The notes beneath the pieces were generated by a model, which was not told where the DNA came from, searched no databases, and saw only the letters and a program-made list of their open reading frames with translations. From NCBI GenBank assembly GCA_946481405.1, contig CAMLNY010000144.1, positions 1-5,124 on the forward strand: 5,124 bases of DNA, read 5' to 3'. Source of the DNA: an uncultured Brevundimonas sp. (GTDB taxonomy: Bacteria; Pseudomonadota; Alphaproteobacteria; Caulobacterales; Caulobacteraceae). A program made the position numbers and the translations under genes. Of this stretch, positions 1-5,124 are shown one piece after another (within the stretch, counting starts at the first letter, position 1; every line of letters starts with the position of its first letter).

Positions 1-2018
1 AGCAGCTCGCCTTCGCCGAACTGGTCCTCGGCCAGCATGGCGTAGTAGCGGCAGAAGTCGACGGCCTCGCGGACCTCGGCGATGCCATCCGACAAGGTCT
101 TGCCGGCTTCGCGCGACAGCAGGGCCACCAGCCGGTCCATATCGGCTTCGAGCGCATCGGCCATGGCGCGCAGCACCGGCGCCCGGCGCGATCCGCCCGC
201 ACGATCCCAGGCGATCTGGGCCTTCGCCGCCGCCTGAGCCGCGTTGTCGATGTCCTGGGTCGAGGCCTCGGACACATGGCCCAGCACCTGGGTCCGGTCA
301 TAGGGGTTGGTTACGGCCTGGGCGTTCGTCCCGGCCATCAATTTGCCGCCGACGATCGGCCCCGAGGTCAACTTCTCGGCGTCGACCTTTTCCAGGGCGG
401 CGGCGTGCCGCTCGCGGTCGGCCTTTTGCGAATAGTCACGGCCGAGCGAGTTCTGGCGATCCATGTACATGTCCTTCGGCGTGGGGATCCTGGCGTGGCG
501 ATCGGGATGGGCCTCGACCGCAGCGATCGGCTCGGCAGCGACGGCGGAAGCGGGCACCCGTTCGTCCAGCAGGGCGTGGACGAACGACGAGTTGGCCCCG
601 TTTTCCAGCAGGCGACGCACCAGATAGGGCAAAAGGTCCTCATGGCCGCCGACGGGCGCATAGGCGCGCACGGTCACCGGGCCGAAGGTCTCGGCCGCCG
701 CGTCGTACAGGGCCTCGCCCATGCCGTGCAGGCGCTGGAACTCGATCTTGACCCCGCTCTCGGCGGCCATCCGGTGCACGGCGGCGAGCGAATGGGCGTT
801 GTGTGTCGCGAACTGGGCGTACAGGTGCGGCGCCGCGTCGATCATGGCCCGGGCGCAGACCAGATAGTTCAGGTCCGTCGCCGCCTTGGTCGTGAACACC
901 GGATAGTCGGTCCGCCCCGCCACCTGCGCGCGCTTGATCTCAGTGTCCCAGTAGGCGCCCTTGACCAGACGCACCATCAGCCGCCGGTTCGACGACCGCG
1001 CCAGTTCGGCGACCCGGGCGATCACCTCAGGTGCGCGCTTCTGATAGGCCTGAACCGCCAGACCCAGCCCCTGCCAGCCCCCCAGCTCCGGCTCGCGCGC
1101 CAGACGGTCCAGCAGCTTCAGCGACAGGGCCAGCCGGTCCGCCTCCTCGGCGTCCATGGTGAAGTTGATGTCGGCGGCGGCGGCGATCTTCGCCAGCCTC
1201 AGCACGCGGGGATACAGTTCGTCCCACACCCGGCCTTCGTGCGTGGCCTCATAGCGAGGCGACAGGGCCGACAGCTTGACCGACACGCCGTGCCCGACCT
1301 CCGGCCCCTGTCCCTTCGCGGTCTTGCCGACGGCGGTAATGGCGTCGGCATAGATGCGTTCGTAGCGTTCGGCGTCGGCGGCGGTGCGGGCGCCCTCGCC
1401 CAGCATGTCGAAGCTGCACAGCCAGCCCTCGCGGTTCGCCCGCTTCAGTGCCGCCTCGATGGTGCGACCAACGACGAACTGCTCGCCCATGATGCGGACG
1501 GCGGCGGCCACGGCCTGGCGGATCACCGGCTCGCCCAGACGTCCGGCCACGCGGGTCAGGAAGCCCGGCAGGTCCGACTTGGCCTGTTCGTCGGCGTCGA
1601 CCAGCTTGCCCGTCAGCATCAGACCCCAGGTCGAGGCGTTGACGAACAGGCTGTCGGACTGGCCGAGGTGGCTGGCCCAGTCGGCGGACCCGATCTTCTC
1701 GGCGATCAGCCGATCGCGCGTGTCCTCGTCGGGCGTGCGAAGCAGAGCCTCGGCCAGACACATCAGAGCCAGACCCTCGCGGGTGCCGAGCGAGAACTCC
1801 TGCAAGAAGCTTTCGACCACGCCCTGCTTCTTCTGGCTCTTCCTCGCGTGTTCGACCAGGCGGACGGCCTCGTCGACGACGGCCTGACGGGCGGCGGAAT
1901 CCAGCGGAGAGGCGGCCAGCAGGCCGCGCACGGTCGTGGGCTCGTCGGCGAACTTGCCGTGATCCAGCGTGTCCCAGTCCTGGGAAAGGGCGACCGGCGA
2001 AACGTGGGGGGTCGTCAT
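1..2018 (-). CDS. putA: Bifunctional proline dehydrogenase / P5C dehydrogenase PutA (3' end outside window)
   Basis: Oxidises proline to P5C with FAD, then P5C/glutamate semialdehyde to glutamate with NAD, allowing proline use as carbon and nitrogen source. The window holds 672 codons from ATG at 2018; the frame stays open to base 1. The first ~200 residues are the helical PutA arm and alpha domain. The PRODH barrel covers roughly 200-485, with SVKLSALSPRY (K248), FTMDAEEADRL (D289), RLVKGAYWD (350-358), FATHNAHS (403-410), RAYAPVGGHE (Y453) and VRRLLENGANSSF (R468, R469). These match the proline-site Lys329, Asp370, Tyr540, Arg555 and Arg556 of E. coli PutA. The P5CDH domain begins near 550 (NPYDRTQVLGHV, AAKAQIAWDRAG); its catalytic Cys and Glu lie outside. 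The K248/K329 offset shows an N-terminus about 81 residues shorter than E. coli, so the ribbon-helix-helix repressor domain is absent. No in-frame start lies just upstream. Purine-rich AGGACAGGA sits 14 bases before ATG, a poor Shine-Dalgarno. Confidence 0.96.
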   Translation of the reverse strand, partial: MTTPHVSPVALSQDWDTLDHGKFADEPTTVRGLLAASPLDSAARQAVVDEAVRLVEHARKSQKKQGVVESFLQEFSLGTREGLALMCLAEALLRTPDEDTRDRLIAEKIGSADWASHLGQSDSLFVNASTWGLMLTGKLVDADEQAKSDLPGFLTRVAGRLGEPVIRQAVAAAVRIMGEQFVVGRTIEAALKRANREGWLCSFDMLGEGARTAADAERYERIYADAITAVGKTAKGQGPEVGHGVSVKLSALSPRYEATHEGRVWDELYPRVLRLAKIAAAADINFTMDAEEADRLALSLKLLDRLAREPELGGWQGLGLAVQAYQKRAPEVIARVAELARSSNRRLMVRLVKGAYWDTEIKRAQVAGRTDYPVFTTKAATDLNYLVCARAMIDAAPHLYAQFATHNAHSLAAVHRMAAESGVKIEFQRLHGMGEALYDAAAETFGPVTVRAYAPVGGHEDLLPYLVRRLLENGANSSFVHALLDERVPASAVAAEPIAAVEAHPDRHARIPTPKDMYMDRQNSLGRDYSQKADRERHAAALEKVDAEKLTSGPIVGGKLMAGTNAQAVTNPYDRTQVLGHVSEASTQDIDNAAQAAAKAQIAWDRAGGSRRAPVLRAMADALEADMDRLVALLSREAGKTLSDGIAEVREAVDFCRYYAMLAEDQFGEGEL

Positions 2019-2071
2019 GGCGTCAGCGGGCGTCCTGTCCTGTACGAACCTGCCTATATGCCGGACACGGT

Positions 2072-2084
2072 CGAATGTGCTTCG
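2072..2084. promoter_or_regulatory. Putative Lrp-type operator, distal copy (CGAA-N5-TTCG)
   Basis: The sequence CGAATGTGCTTCG has 4-bp inverted arms CGAA and TTCG around a 5-base core. It has the same arm-and-spacer arrangement as the stronger palindrome at 2102-2116, and its centre (2078) is 31 bp from that one (2109). The arms do not extend further. Alone it would be chance-level; the matching spacing and motif make it credible. Confidence 0.45.
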
Positions 2085-2101
2085 CATGATCGCTGTCACA
2101 A

Positions 2102-2116
2102 ACGAAGATTCTTCGT
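2102..2116. promoter_or_regulatory. Putative operator: perfect 15-bp palindrome
   Basis: ACGAAGATTCTTCGT is a perfect inverted repeat with 7-bp arms around a single central T. It lies 12 bases before the ATG of the Lrp/AsnC-type gene and 84 bases before the putA start. Its length and its AT-rich centre between outer arms resemble the 15-bp palindromic sites known for Lrp/AsnC proteins (E. coli Lrp consensus YAGHAWATTWTDCTR). Its position beside the regulator's own start suggests autoregulation as well as control of putA. Binding is inferred. Confidence 0.6.
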
Positions 2117-2128
2117 CTATGAAGCCTC

Positions 2129-2596
2129 ATGGTCGTTGATAATTTGGATTCGGTCGATCGTCGCATTCTCAAGGTGCTGCAGGAGGACGGTCGTCTCTCC
2201 AACGCGGAACTGGCGCGACGGTGCAATCTGTCGCCGGCCGCCTGTTTCGAGCGCGTCAAACGGCTGCGCGAGCGCCGCATCATCACCGGCTATGCGGCCC
2301 TGATCGACCCGGCCAAGGTCGGACGCGGGCTGATGATCTTCGTCGAGGTCCTGCTGGACCGGACCACCGGGGACCAGTTCGAGGCCTTCGCCGACATGGT
2401 TCGCCGCCAGCCCGAGGTTCTGGAGTGCCACATGGTGGCGGGCGGCTTCGACTATCTGATCAAGGCGCGCGTGGGCGACATGGACGCCTACCGGACCTTC
2501 CTCGGCGACGTGCTGACCCGCATGCCGGGCGTGCGCGAGACGCGAACCTATGCAGTTCTCGAAGAGGTGAAGTCGACCACCGCCCTGCCGCTGTAG
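2129..2596 (+). CDS. Lrp/AsnC-family transcriptional regulator, probable proline-responsive activator of putA
   Basis: A 155-aa protein of typical Lrp/AsnC length. Residues 5-60 form the AsnC-type winged helix-turn-helix: VDRRILKVLQEDGRLS, then recognition region AELARRCNLSPAACFERVKRL (27-46) and the linker IITGYAALIDPAKVG. Residues 65-150 form the RAM effector-binding and oligomerisation domain, with GGFDYLIKARV (105-115) at the ligand loop and the closing segment MPGVRETRTYAVLEEVK (132-148). Family members usually act as dimers to octamers that wrap DNA and respond to an amino acid. Divergent location beside a putA lacking its own DNA-binding domain is the arrangement known for PutR of Agrobacterium and Rhodobacter, so proline is the likely effector (inference). 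ATG 2129 is the first start after an in-frame TGA at 2120; no clear Shine-Dalgarno precedes it, so expression may be weak. The symbol putR would fit but is not proven. Confidence 0.92.
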   Translation: MVVDNLDSVDRRILKVLQEDGRLSNAELARRCNLSPAACFERVKRLRERRIITGYAALIDPAKVGRGLMIFVEVLLDRTTGDQFEAFADMVRRQPEVLECHMVAGGFDYLIKARVGDMDAYRTFLGDVLTRMPGVRETRTYAVLEEVKSTTALPL

Positions 2597-2597
2597 G

Positions 2598-2610
2598 AGG
2601 CGTCTCGCCT
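2598..2610 (+). other. Small hairpin just after the regulator stop codon
   Basis: AGGCG-TCT-CGCCT forms a 5-bp GC-rich stem with a 3-base loop starting 2 bases after the TAG at 2594-2596. No T-run follows, so it is not a standard intrinsic terminator; it could stabilise the 3' end or be chance in GC-rich DNA. The rest of the 74-bp gap up to 2670 shows no clear promoter for the glycosyltransferase, so read-through from the regulator gene is possible. Confidence 0.25.
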
Positions 2611-2670
2611 TCGCCGTCGCGACCCGCTAAAGCTGCCTGCTCGATCAAGGCGGGGAGCCGTCCGGCCCAC

Positions 2671-3759
2671 ATGCGCATCGTTCTGGCCACTGACGCCTGG
2701 GAACCCCAGGTCAACGGCGTCGTCCGCACCCTGACCCGGACCGTCGCGGAATGCCGCGCCATGGGCCACGAGGTCGACGTCATCGAGCCGAGCCAGTTCC
2801 GCACCATCCCGGCGCCGACCTATCCCGAGATCAAGCTGGCCCTCGGCGCCGAGGAAGAGATTCGCGAGAAGCTCCGCGCGCTGGAGCCCGAGGCCGTCCA
2901 CATCGCCACCGAAGGGCCGATCGGCATCGCCACCCGCCGCATCTGCGTGGAGTGGAAGCTGCCCTTCACGACCAGCTACCACACGAAATTCCCCGAATAT
3001 ATTTCGGCGCGCTTCCCGGTCCCGGTGCAGGTCGGCTACGCCTATATGAAATGGTTCCACAAGCCGTCGGGTCGACTGATGGTCGCCACCCCCACGCTCA
3101 AGAAGGAGCTGGAGGAGCACGGCTTCAAGAACATCTCGCCGTGGACCCGGGGCGTCGACACCGAACAGTTCCGCCCGGATCTGGAGCCGATCTACGCCGA
3201 ACTCGGCGGCGGGAACTGGCCCCGTCCCTTCTGGCTGAACGTCGGCCGTGTGGCGGTGGAAAAGAACATCGAGGCCTTCCTCGAGACCGACCTGCCGGGC
3301 ACCAAGATCGTGGTCGGCGACGGCCCGGCCCGCGCCGAGCTTCAGGCCAAATATCCTGAGGCGAAGTTCCTCGGCGCCAGGTTCGGATCGGATCTGGCCC
3401 GCTGCTTCCGCGACGCCGACGTCTTCGTCTTCCCCTCGTGGACCGACACCTTCGGTCTGGTGATTCTGGAGGCCATGGCCGCCGGCACGCCCGTCGCCGC
3501 CTATCCGGCCCACGGCCCCATCGATCTGGTCCCCGGCTCCAACGCCGGCGCCATCGACGAGGACCTGAAGACCGCCTGTCTCGAGGCGCTTAAATGCGAT
3601 CGCGGCGCCACCCGCGCCTATGCCGAGAAATTCAGCTGGCGCTCCTCGGCCGAACAGTTCGTCCAGAACCTCGAGCCCTATCCAGAGCCCGAGCGCGGCC
3701 GCTTCTGGCGTCGCCTGCGCCGGATCGCCCGCGTCCGTCGCCGGGCCGCGGCGGCTTGA
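2671..3759 (+). CDS. GT4-type (GT-B fold) glycosyltransferase
   Basis: A 362-aa cytosolic or membrane-peripheral retaining glycosyltransferase with no signal peptide or transmembrane segment. The N-terminal acceptor half has MRIVLATDAWEPQVNGVVRT with the glycine loop NGV (15-17), YPEIKLAL (51-58), VHIATEGPIG (76-85) and SYHTKFPEY (102-110). The C-terminal donor half has NVGRVAVEKNIE (190-201, with the phosphate-contacting Arg and Lys), VVGDGP (214-219) and DTFGLVILEAMAAG (259-272). The usual E-x7-E pair is D259-x7-E267 here. The N-terminus resembles glycolipid enzymes such as SqdX and the alpha-mannosyltransferase MgtA, so a nucleotide-sugar donor and lipid acceptor are plausible but unproven. 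The tail (342-358) has ten arginines in 17 residues, suitable for membrane contact. The start at 2671 fits the family N-terminus; GGGGAG lies 13 bases upstream, a distant ribosome site. The gene overlaps the methyltransferase by 4 bases. Confidence 0.9.
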   Translation: MRIVLATDAWEPQVNGVVRTLTRTVAECRAMGHEVDVIEPSQFRTIPAPTYPEIKLALGAEEEIREKLRALEPEAVHIATEGPIGIATRRICVEWKLPFTTSYHTKFPEYISARFPVPVQVGYAYMKWFHKPSGRLMVATPTLKKELEEHGFKNISPWTRGVDTEQFRPDLEPIYAELGGGNWPRPFWLNVGRVAVEKNIEAFLETDLPGTKIVVGDGPARAELQAKYPEAKFLGARFGSDLARCFRDADVFVFPSWTDTFGLVILEAMAAGTPVAAYPAHGPIDLVPGSNAGAIDEDLKTACLEALKCDRGATRAYAEKFSWRSSAEQFVQNLEPYPEPERGRFWRRLRRIARVRRRAAAA

Positions 3760-4439
3760 ACGACCTCTGGCTGAAGCGGTTCCGGCGTTACCTGATCCCC
3801 GCCTACGGCCTCAGCCATCCGACCAATCGCCAGCGGTTCGAAAAGGTCTTCCGCACCCGCCGCTGGGCCATCGGTCAATCCGTGTCCGGTCCCGGCTCGG
3901 ATCGCGGCTCGCCCCAGGTTGACCACGCCGTCCGCGCCCTGACCCGCGCCTGCGACGAGCTGCAAATCCGCTCCATCGCCGATATCCCGTGCGGGGACTT
4001 CCACTGGTTCGACCTGTTCCTGCAGGACCGGCCGGACATCGCCTACGTCGGCTATGACATCGTCGAACCCCTGATCGCCCGCAATCTCGCGACCCACCCG
4101 GAACGGCGGTTCGAGGTGCTCGACATCACGACCGAAGTTCCCGCGCCGGCCGACCTGATCTTCTCGAAGGACCTGATCAACCACCTGTACGAAGCCGACG
4201 TCTGGGCGGCCCTGCGCCACATGGCGGCCTCGCGCTCGCGCTGGCTCCTGATCACCTCCAACGCCGGCGCGACGAACACAGAGCTCTACCTCTTCCGCCC
4301 CGGCGCCTCGCGCGAACTCGACCTCCGCGCCCCGCCCTACAGCCTGCCCGAGCCAATCTGGTCGGATCACTATCTCTCGCTCTGGTCGCTGGAAGCGGTC
4401 GCCGCGCGCGTCGCCGAACGGGACCGCCAAACGGCCTGA
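3756..4439 (+). CDS. Class I SAM-dependent methyltransferase (substrate unknown)
   Basis: A 227-aa protein starting from TTG at 3756, inside the TTGA that ends the glycosyltransferase. This start is chosen because the protein is recognisable almost from there (MNDLWLKRFRRYLIP) and the overlap suggests translational coupling; no clear Shine-Dalgarno or ATG is nearby, so the start is less sure than the gene. A family-typical segment SVSGPGSDRGSPQ (42-54) precedes the Rossmann core: motif I IRSIADIPCGDFHWF (71-85) for SAM, YVGYDIVEPLIARN (97-110) with the acidic ribose-binding D101, FEVLDITTE (119-127), DLIFSKDLINHLY (133-145), RWLLITSNAG (162-171). The ending LRAPPYSLPEPIWSDHY is shared by a widespread family of uncharacterised methyltransferases found near glycosyltransferase genes. 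Methylation of a sugar or lipid product of the preceding enzyme is a reasonable inference, no more. No membrane segment or signal peptide is seen. Confidence 0.85.
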   Translation: MNDLWLKRFRRYLIPAYGLSHPTNRQRFEKVFRTRRWAIGQSVSGPGSDRGSPQVDHAVRALTRACDELQIRSIADIPCGDFHWFDLFLQDRPDIAYVGYDIVEPLIARNLATHPERRFEVLDITTEVPAPADLIFSKDLINHLYEADVWAALRHMAASRSRWLLITSNAGATNTELYLFRPGASRELDLRAPPYSLPEPIWSDHYLSLWSLEAVAARVAERDRQTA

Positions 4440-4463
4440 ACCCATCATTCGCCCGCGGCCCAT

Positions 4464-4498
4464 GTCGCTGACTTCAGTCGACTTTTCTCAAAAGCGAC
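4464..4498. repeat. Inverted repeat GTCGCT ... AGCGAC
   Basis: GTCGCT (4464-4469) and AGCGAC (4493-4498) are exact reverse complements separated by 23 bases. The spacer holds the 8-bp palindrome AGTCGACT (4476-4483) and a direct repeat of GACTT (4470-4474 and 4480-4484). It lies 24 bases after the methyltransferase stop. There is no T-run on the plus strand; on the minus strand the left arm is not followed by one either, so it is a weak hairpin rather than a clear terminator. Confidence 0.25.
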
Positions 4499-4542
4499 CG
4501 TCTATACCCATCACGCCTTGCGGCGGTGGTATTATGTAGGCC

Positions 4543-4556
4543 GGTCTTTGACATCG
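4543..4556 (+). other. boxA-like rRNA-leader sequence without an rRNA gene
   Basis: GGTCTTTGACATCG closely resembles the TCTTTGACAT motif that stands shortly upstream of many alphaproteobacterial 16S rRNA genes, where it belongs to the boxA antitermination leader. Here no rRNA follows; instead a hairpin and T-run lie about 15-60 bases downstream, then the antisense end of pstS. The motif sits in the 18-base loop between GCCGGT (4540-4545) and ACCGGC (4564-4569). TATTAT (4530-4535) just upstream could be a -10, but no convincing -35 accompanies it. It may be a short noncoding RNA start, a relic of an rrn leader, or chance. Confidence 0.3.
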
Positions 4557-4570
4557 CGAGCGAACCGGCG

Positions 4571-4617
4571 CCGATCCGAACGCATCGGACTCTTCGGACG
4601 CTTCGGACGGTGTTTTT
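4571..4617 (+). terminator. Probable rho-independent terminator (rightward)
   Basis: Bases 4571-4573 pair with 4608-4610 (CCG/CGG), 4575-4580 with 4602-4607 (TCCGAA/TTCGGA) and 4581-4582 with 4599-4600, with single-base bulges at 4574 and 4601 and a 16-base loop. The stem is followed by TG and then TTTTT at 4613-4617. The order stem then T-run works only on the plus strand, so it would end transcripts of the glycosyltransferase-methyltransferase unit, or of a short RNA starting near 4540, before they enter pstS antisense. Because the repeated units allow several alternative pairings (for example TCCGA 4575-4579 with TCGGA 4585-4589), the exact fold is uncertain. Confidence 0.5.
4577..4612 (+). 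repeat. Tandem 9-bp repeat, about four units
   Basis: Four consecutive 9-base units: CGAACGCAT, CGGACTCTT, CGGACGCTT, CGGACGGTG. Units two and three differ at one base; the first and last are more diverged. The repeat lies outside any coding frame I can support (an ATG at 4534 is followed at once by TAG) and forms part of the terminator hairpin described at 4571-4617. Confidence 0.6.
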
Positions 4618-4633
4618 GAGTCGGCGGGTTCGG

Positions 4634-5124
4634 CTATTCCGGCCGCGCCATCGGCGTCAGGGCCGTGGCGGTCTGGCGCTGCTGCACCAGTTCCGCCTCC
4701 GGCAACGGCACCAGACCGCGGTCCTGCAGATAGCCGCCCTGACCCACGGCCGCCTCGGAGGTGAACTCGATCAGGAACTCCTGCAGGCCCGGCGTCACGC
4801 CGATGTGGGCCTTCTTGACGTAGATGTAGAGGCTGCGGGCCAGCGGATACGTCCCGTTGGCGATGGTCTCCGGGCTCGGCGCCACCCCGTCGATGGTCTC
4901 GGCCTTCACCGTGTCCATGTTCTGCTCGAGAAAGGAATAGCCGAACACGCCCAGCGAACCCGGCGTCCGCGTGAGGGTCTGCAGGATGGCGTTGTCGTTC
5001 TCGCCCGAGTCGATCCAGGCGCCGTCTTCGCGCACCGTGTGGGCCAGGGCCTCGAACCGGTCCTCGTCCTGGTCCTCGACGGCAGCGACCGGCGGGATCA
5101 GTTTGGCGCCCGGCGTCATGCCCA
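4634..5124 (-). CDS. pstS: Phosphate ABC transporter substrate-binding protein PstS, C-terminal part (5' end outside window)
   Basis: The periplasmic phosphate receptor of the high-affinity PstSCAB transporter. About 163 codons are visible, ending at TAG (4634-4636); the frame is open through base 5124, so signal peptide and N-terminal lobe are outside. The ATG at 5117-5119 is most likely internal. Recognisable segments are REDGAWIDSGENDNAILQ, the family stretch TPGSLGVFGYSFLEQN (like the PGAIGYVEYAYA region of E. coli PstS), then ETIANGTYPLARSLYIYVKKAHIG, and a final helix region GLQEFLIEFTSEAAVGQGGYLQDRGLVPLP. The last ~17 residues (VQQRQTATALTPMARPE) are a low-complexity tail. Size and wording fit the short alphaproteobacterial PstS type. 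Other pst or pho genes would be expected upstream, off the right edge, but cannot be seen. It converges on the methyltransferase gene. No leftward terminator is evident downstream of its stop. Confidence 0.9.
   Translation of the reverse strand, partial: GMTPGAKLIPPVAAVEDQDEDRFEALAHTVREDGAWIDSGENDNAILQTLTRTPGSLGVFGYSFLEQNMDTVKAETIDGVAPSPETIANGTYPLARSLYIYVKKAHIGVTPGLQEFLIEFTSEAAVGQGGYLQDRGLVPLPEAELVQQRQTATALTPMARPE

Larger units (their letters stand above)
2019..2128. promoter_or_regulatory. Divergent putA / lrp-type regulator control region
   Basis: This 110-bp gap separates the two divergent starts and must carry both promoters. It is less GC-rich than the flanking genes and contains two CGAA-N5-TTCG inverted motifs. 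On the minus strand, CATATA (2055-2060) is the only clear AT-rich -10-like hexamer, but no good -35 lies 16-18 bases upstream. If it is the putA -10, the two motifs would be centred near -31 and -62, fitting activation or repression by the adjacent regulator. No strong promoter for the regulator gene is visible on the plus strand; its start is covered by the palindrome region, which would suit autoregulation. Promoter placement is inference. Confidence 0.6.

Noticed and set aside
2093..2099. CTGTCAC, a match to one Pho-box half-site, in the putA-regulator gap
   Set aside because: No second half-site lies 11 bases away on either side, and the flanking genes are for proline use.
276..2303. A 675-codon open frame on the plus strand opposite putA
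   Set aside because: It is antisense to an unmistakable PutA with intact catalytic residues; long antisense frames are expected in GC-rich genes. The predicted protein is Gly/Arg/Gln/His-rich without recognisable domains.
2221..2670. Upstream extension of the glycosyltransferase frame through the regulator gene
   Set aside because: The frame stays open but the translation before 2671 is a shadow of the Lrp gene; the GT4 family N-terminus begins exactly at MRIVLATDAWEP.
2548..3513. A 321-codon minus-strand frame opposite the glycosyltransferase
   Set aside because: It overlaps both the regulator end and the glycosyltransferase, resembles no family, and has the composition of a codon-bias shadow.
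3678..4463. A 261-codon minus-strand frame opposite the methyltransferase
   Set aside because: The plus strand carries a clear SAM-binding fold; the antisense product is low-complexity and unlike any family I know.
4534..4539. ATG at 4534 as the start of a small gene over the 9-bp repeats
   Set aside because: The next codon is TAG. Other frames through the repeats lack a start with a ribosome site.
5117..5119. ATG at 5119 (minus strand) as the true start of the phosphate-binding protein
   Set aside because: The protein would lack a signal peptide and the whole N-terminal lobe; the frame is open to the window edge, so this Met is almost certainly internal.

Overview
The window looks like chromosomal DNA of a high-GC alphaproteobacterium. 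I would guess Caulobacterales, near Brevundimonas or Caulobacter. This is an inference from protein style and gene set (a PutA without an N-terminal DNA-binding domain beside an Lrp-type regulator, and a short alphaproteobacterial PstS); no marker gene in the window fixes the taxon. I see no tRNA, rRNA, CRISPR array, insertion sequence, phage gene or attachment site.

Left part, 1-2596: a proline catabolism module. The gene for bifunctional PutA (proline dehydrogenase plus P5C dehydrogenase) runs leftward from 2018 and is cut by the window edge after 672 codons. Divergent from it, across a 110-bp gap, lies an Lrp/AsnC-family regulator (2129-2596) that is very probably its proline-responsive activator (PutR type). 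The gap holds two copies of the inverted motif CGAA-N5-TTCG with centres 31 bp apart, about three helical turns. One lies inside a perfect 15-bp palindrome. These are good operator candidates.

Middle part, 2671-4439: a two-gene rightward unit. A GT4-type glycosyltransferase (362 aa) ends in the sequence TTGA, where the TTG is the likely start of a 227-aa class I SAM-dependent methyltransferase. The 4-base overlap suggests translational coupling and a shared pathway, perhaps a cell-envelope glycolipid or polysaccharide; the substrate cannot be read from the sequence.

Right part, 4440-5124: a 194-bp convergent intergenic region, followed by the C-terminal half of a leftward phosphate-binding protein gene (pstS) that runs off the right edge. 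The intergenic region has more structure than a plain gene-end gap. It holds a sequence like the boxA leader that precedes alphaproteobacterial 16S genes, a 9-bp unit repeated about four times, and a hairpin followed by five T's that should act as a rightward terminator.

Most of the window is ordinary metabolism. I found no convincing new multi-gene system. The most interesting points are the phased operator pair and the unexplained convergent intergenic region.
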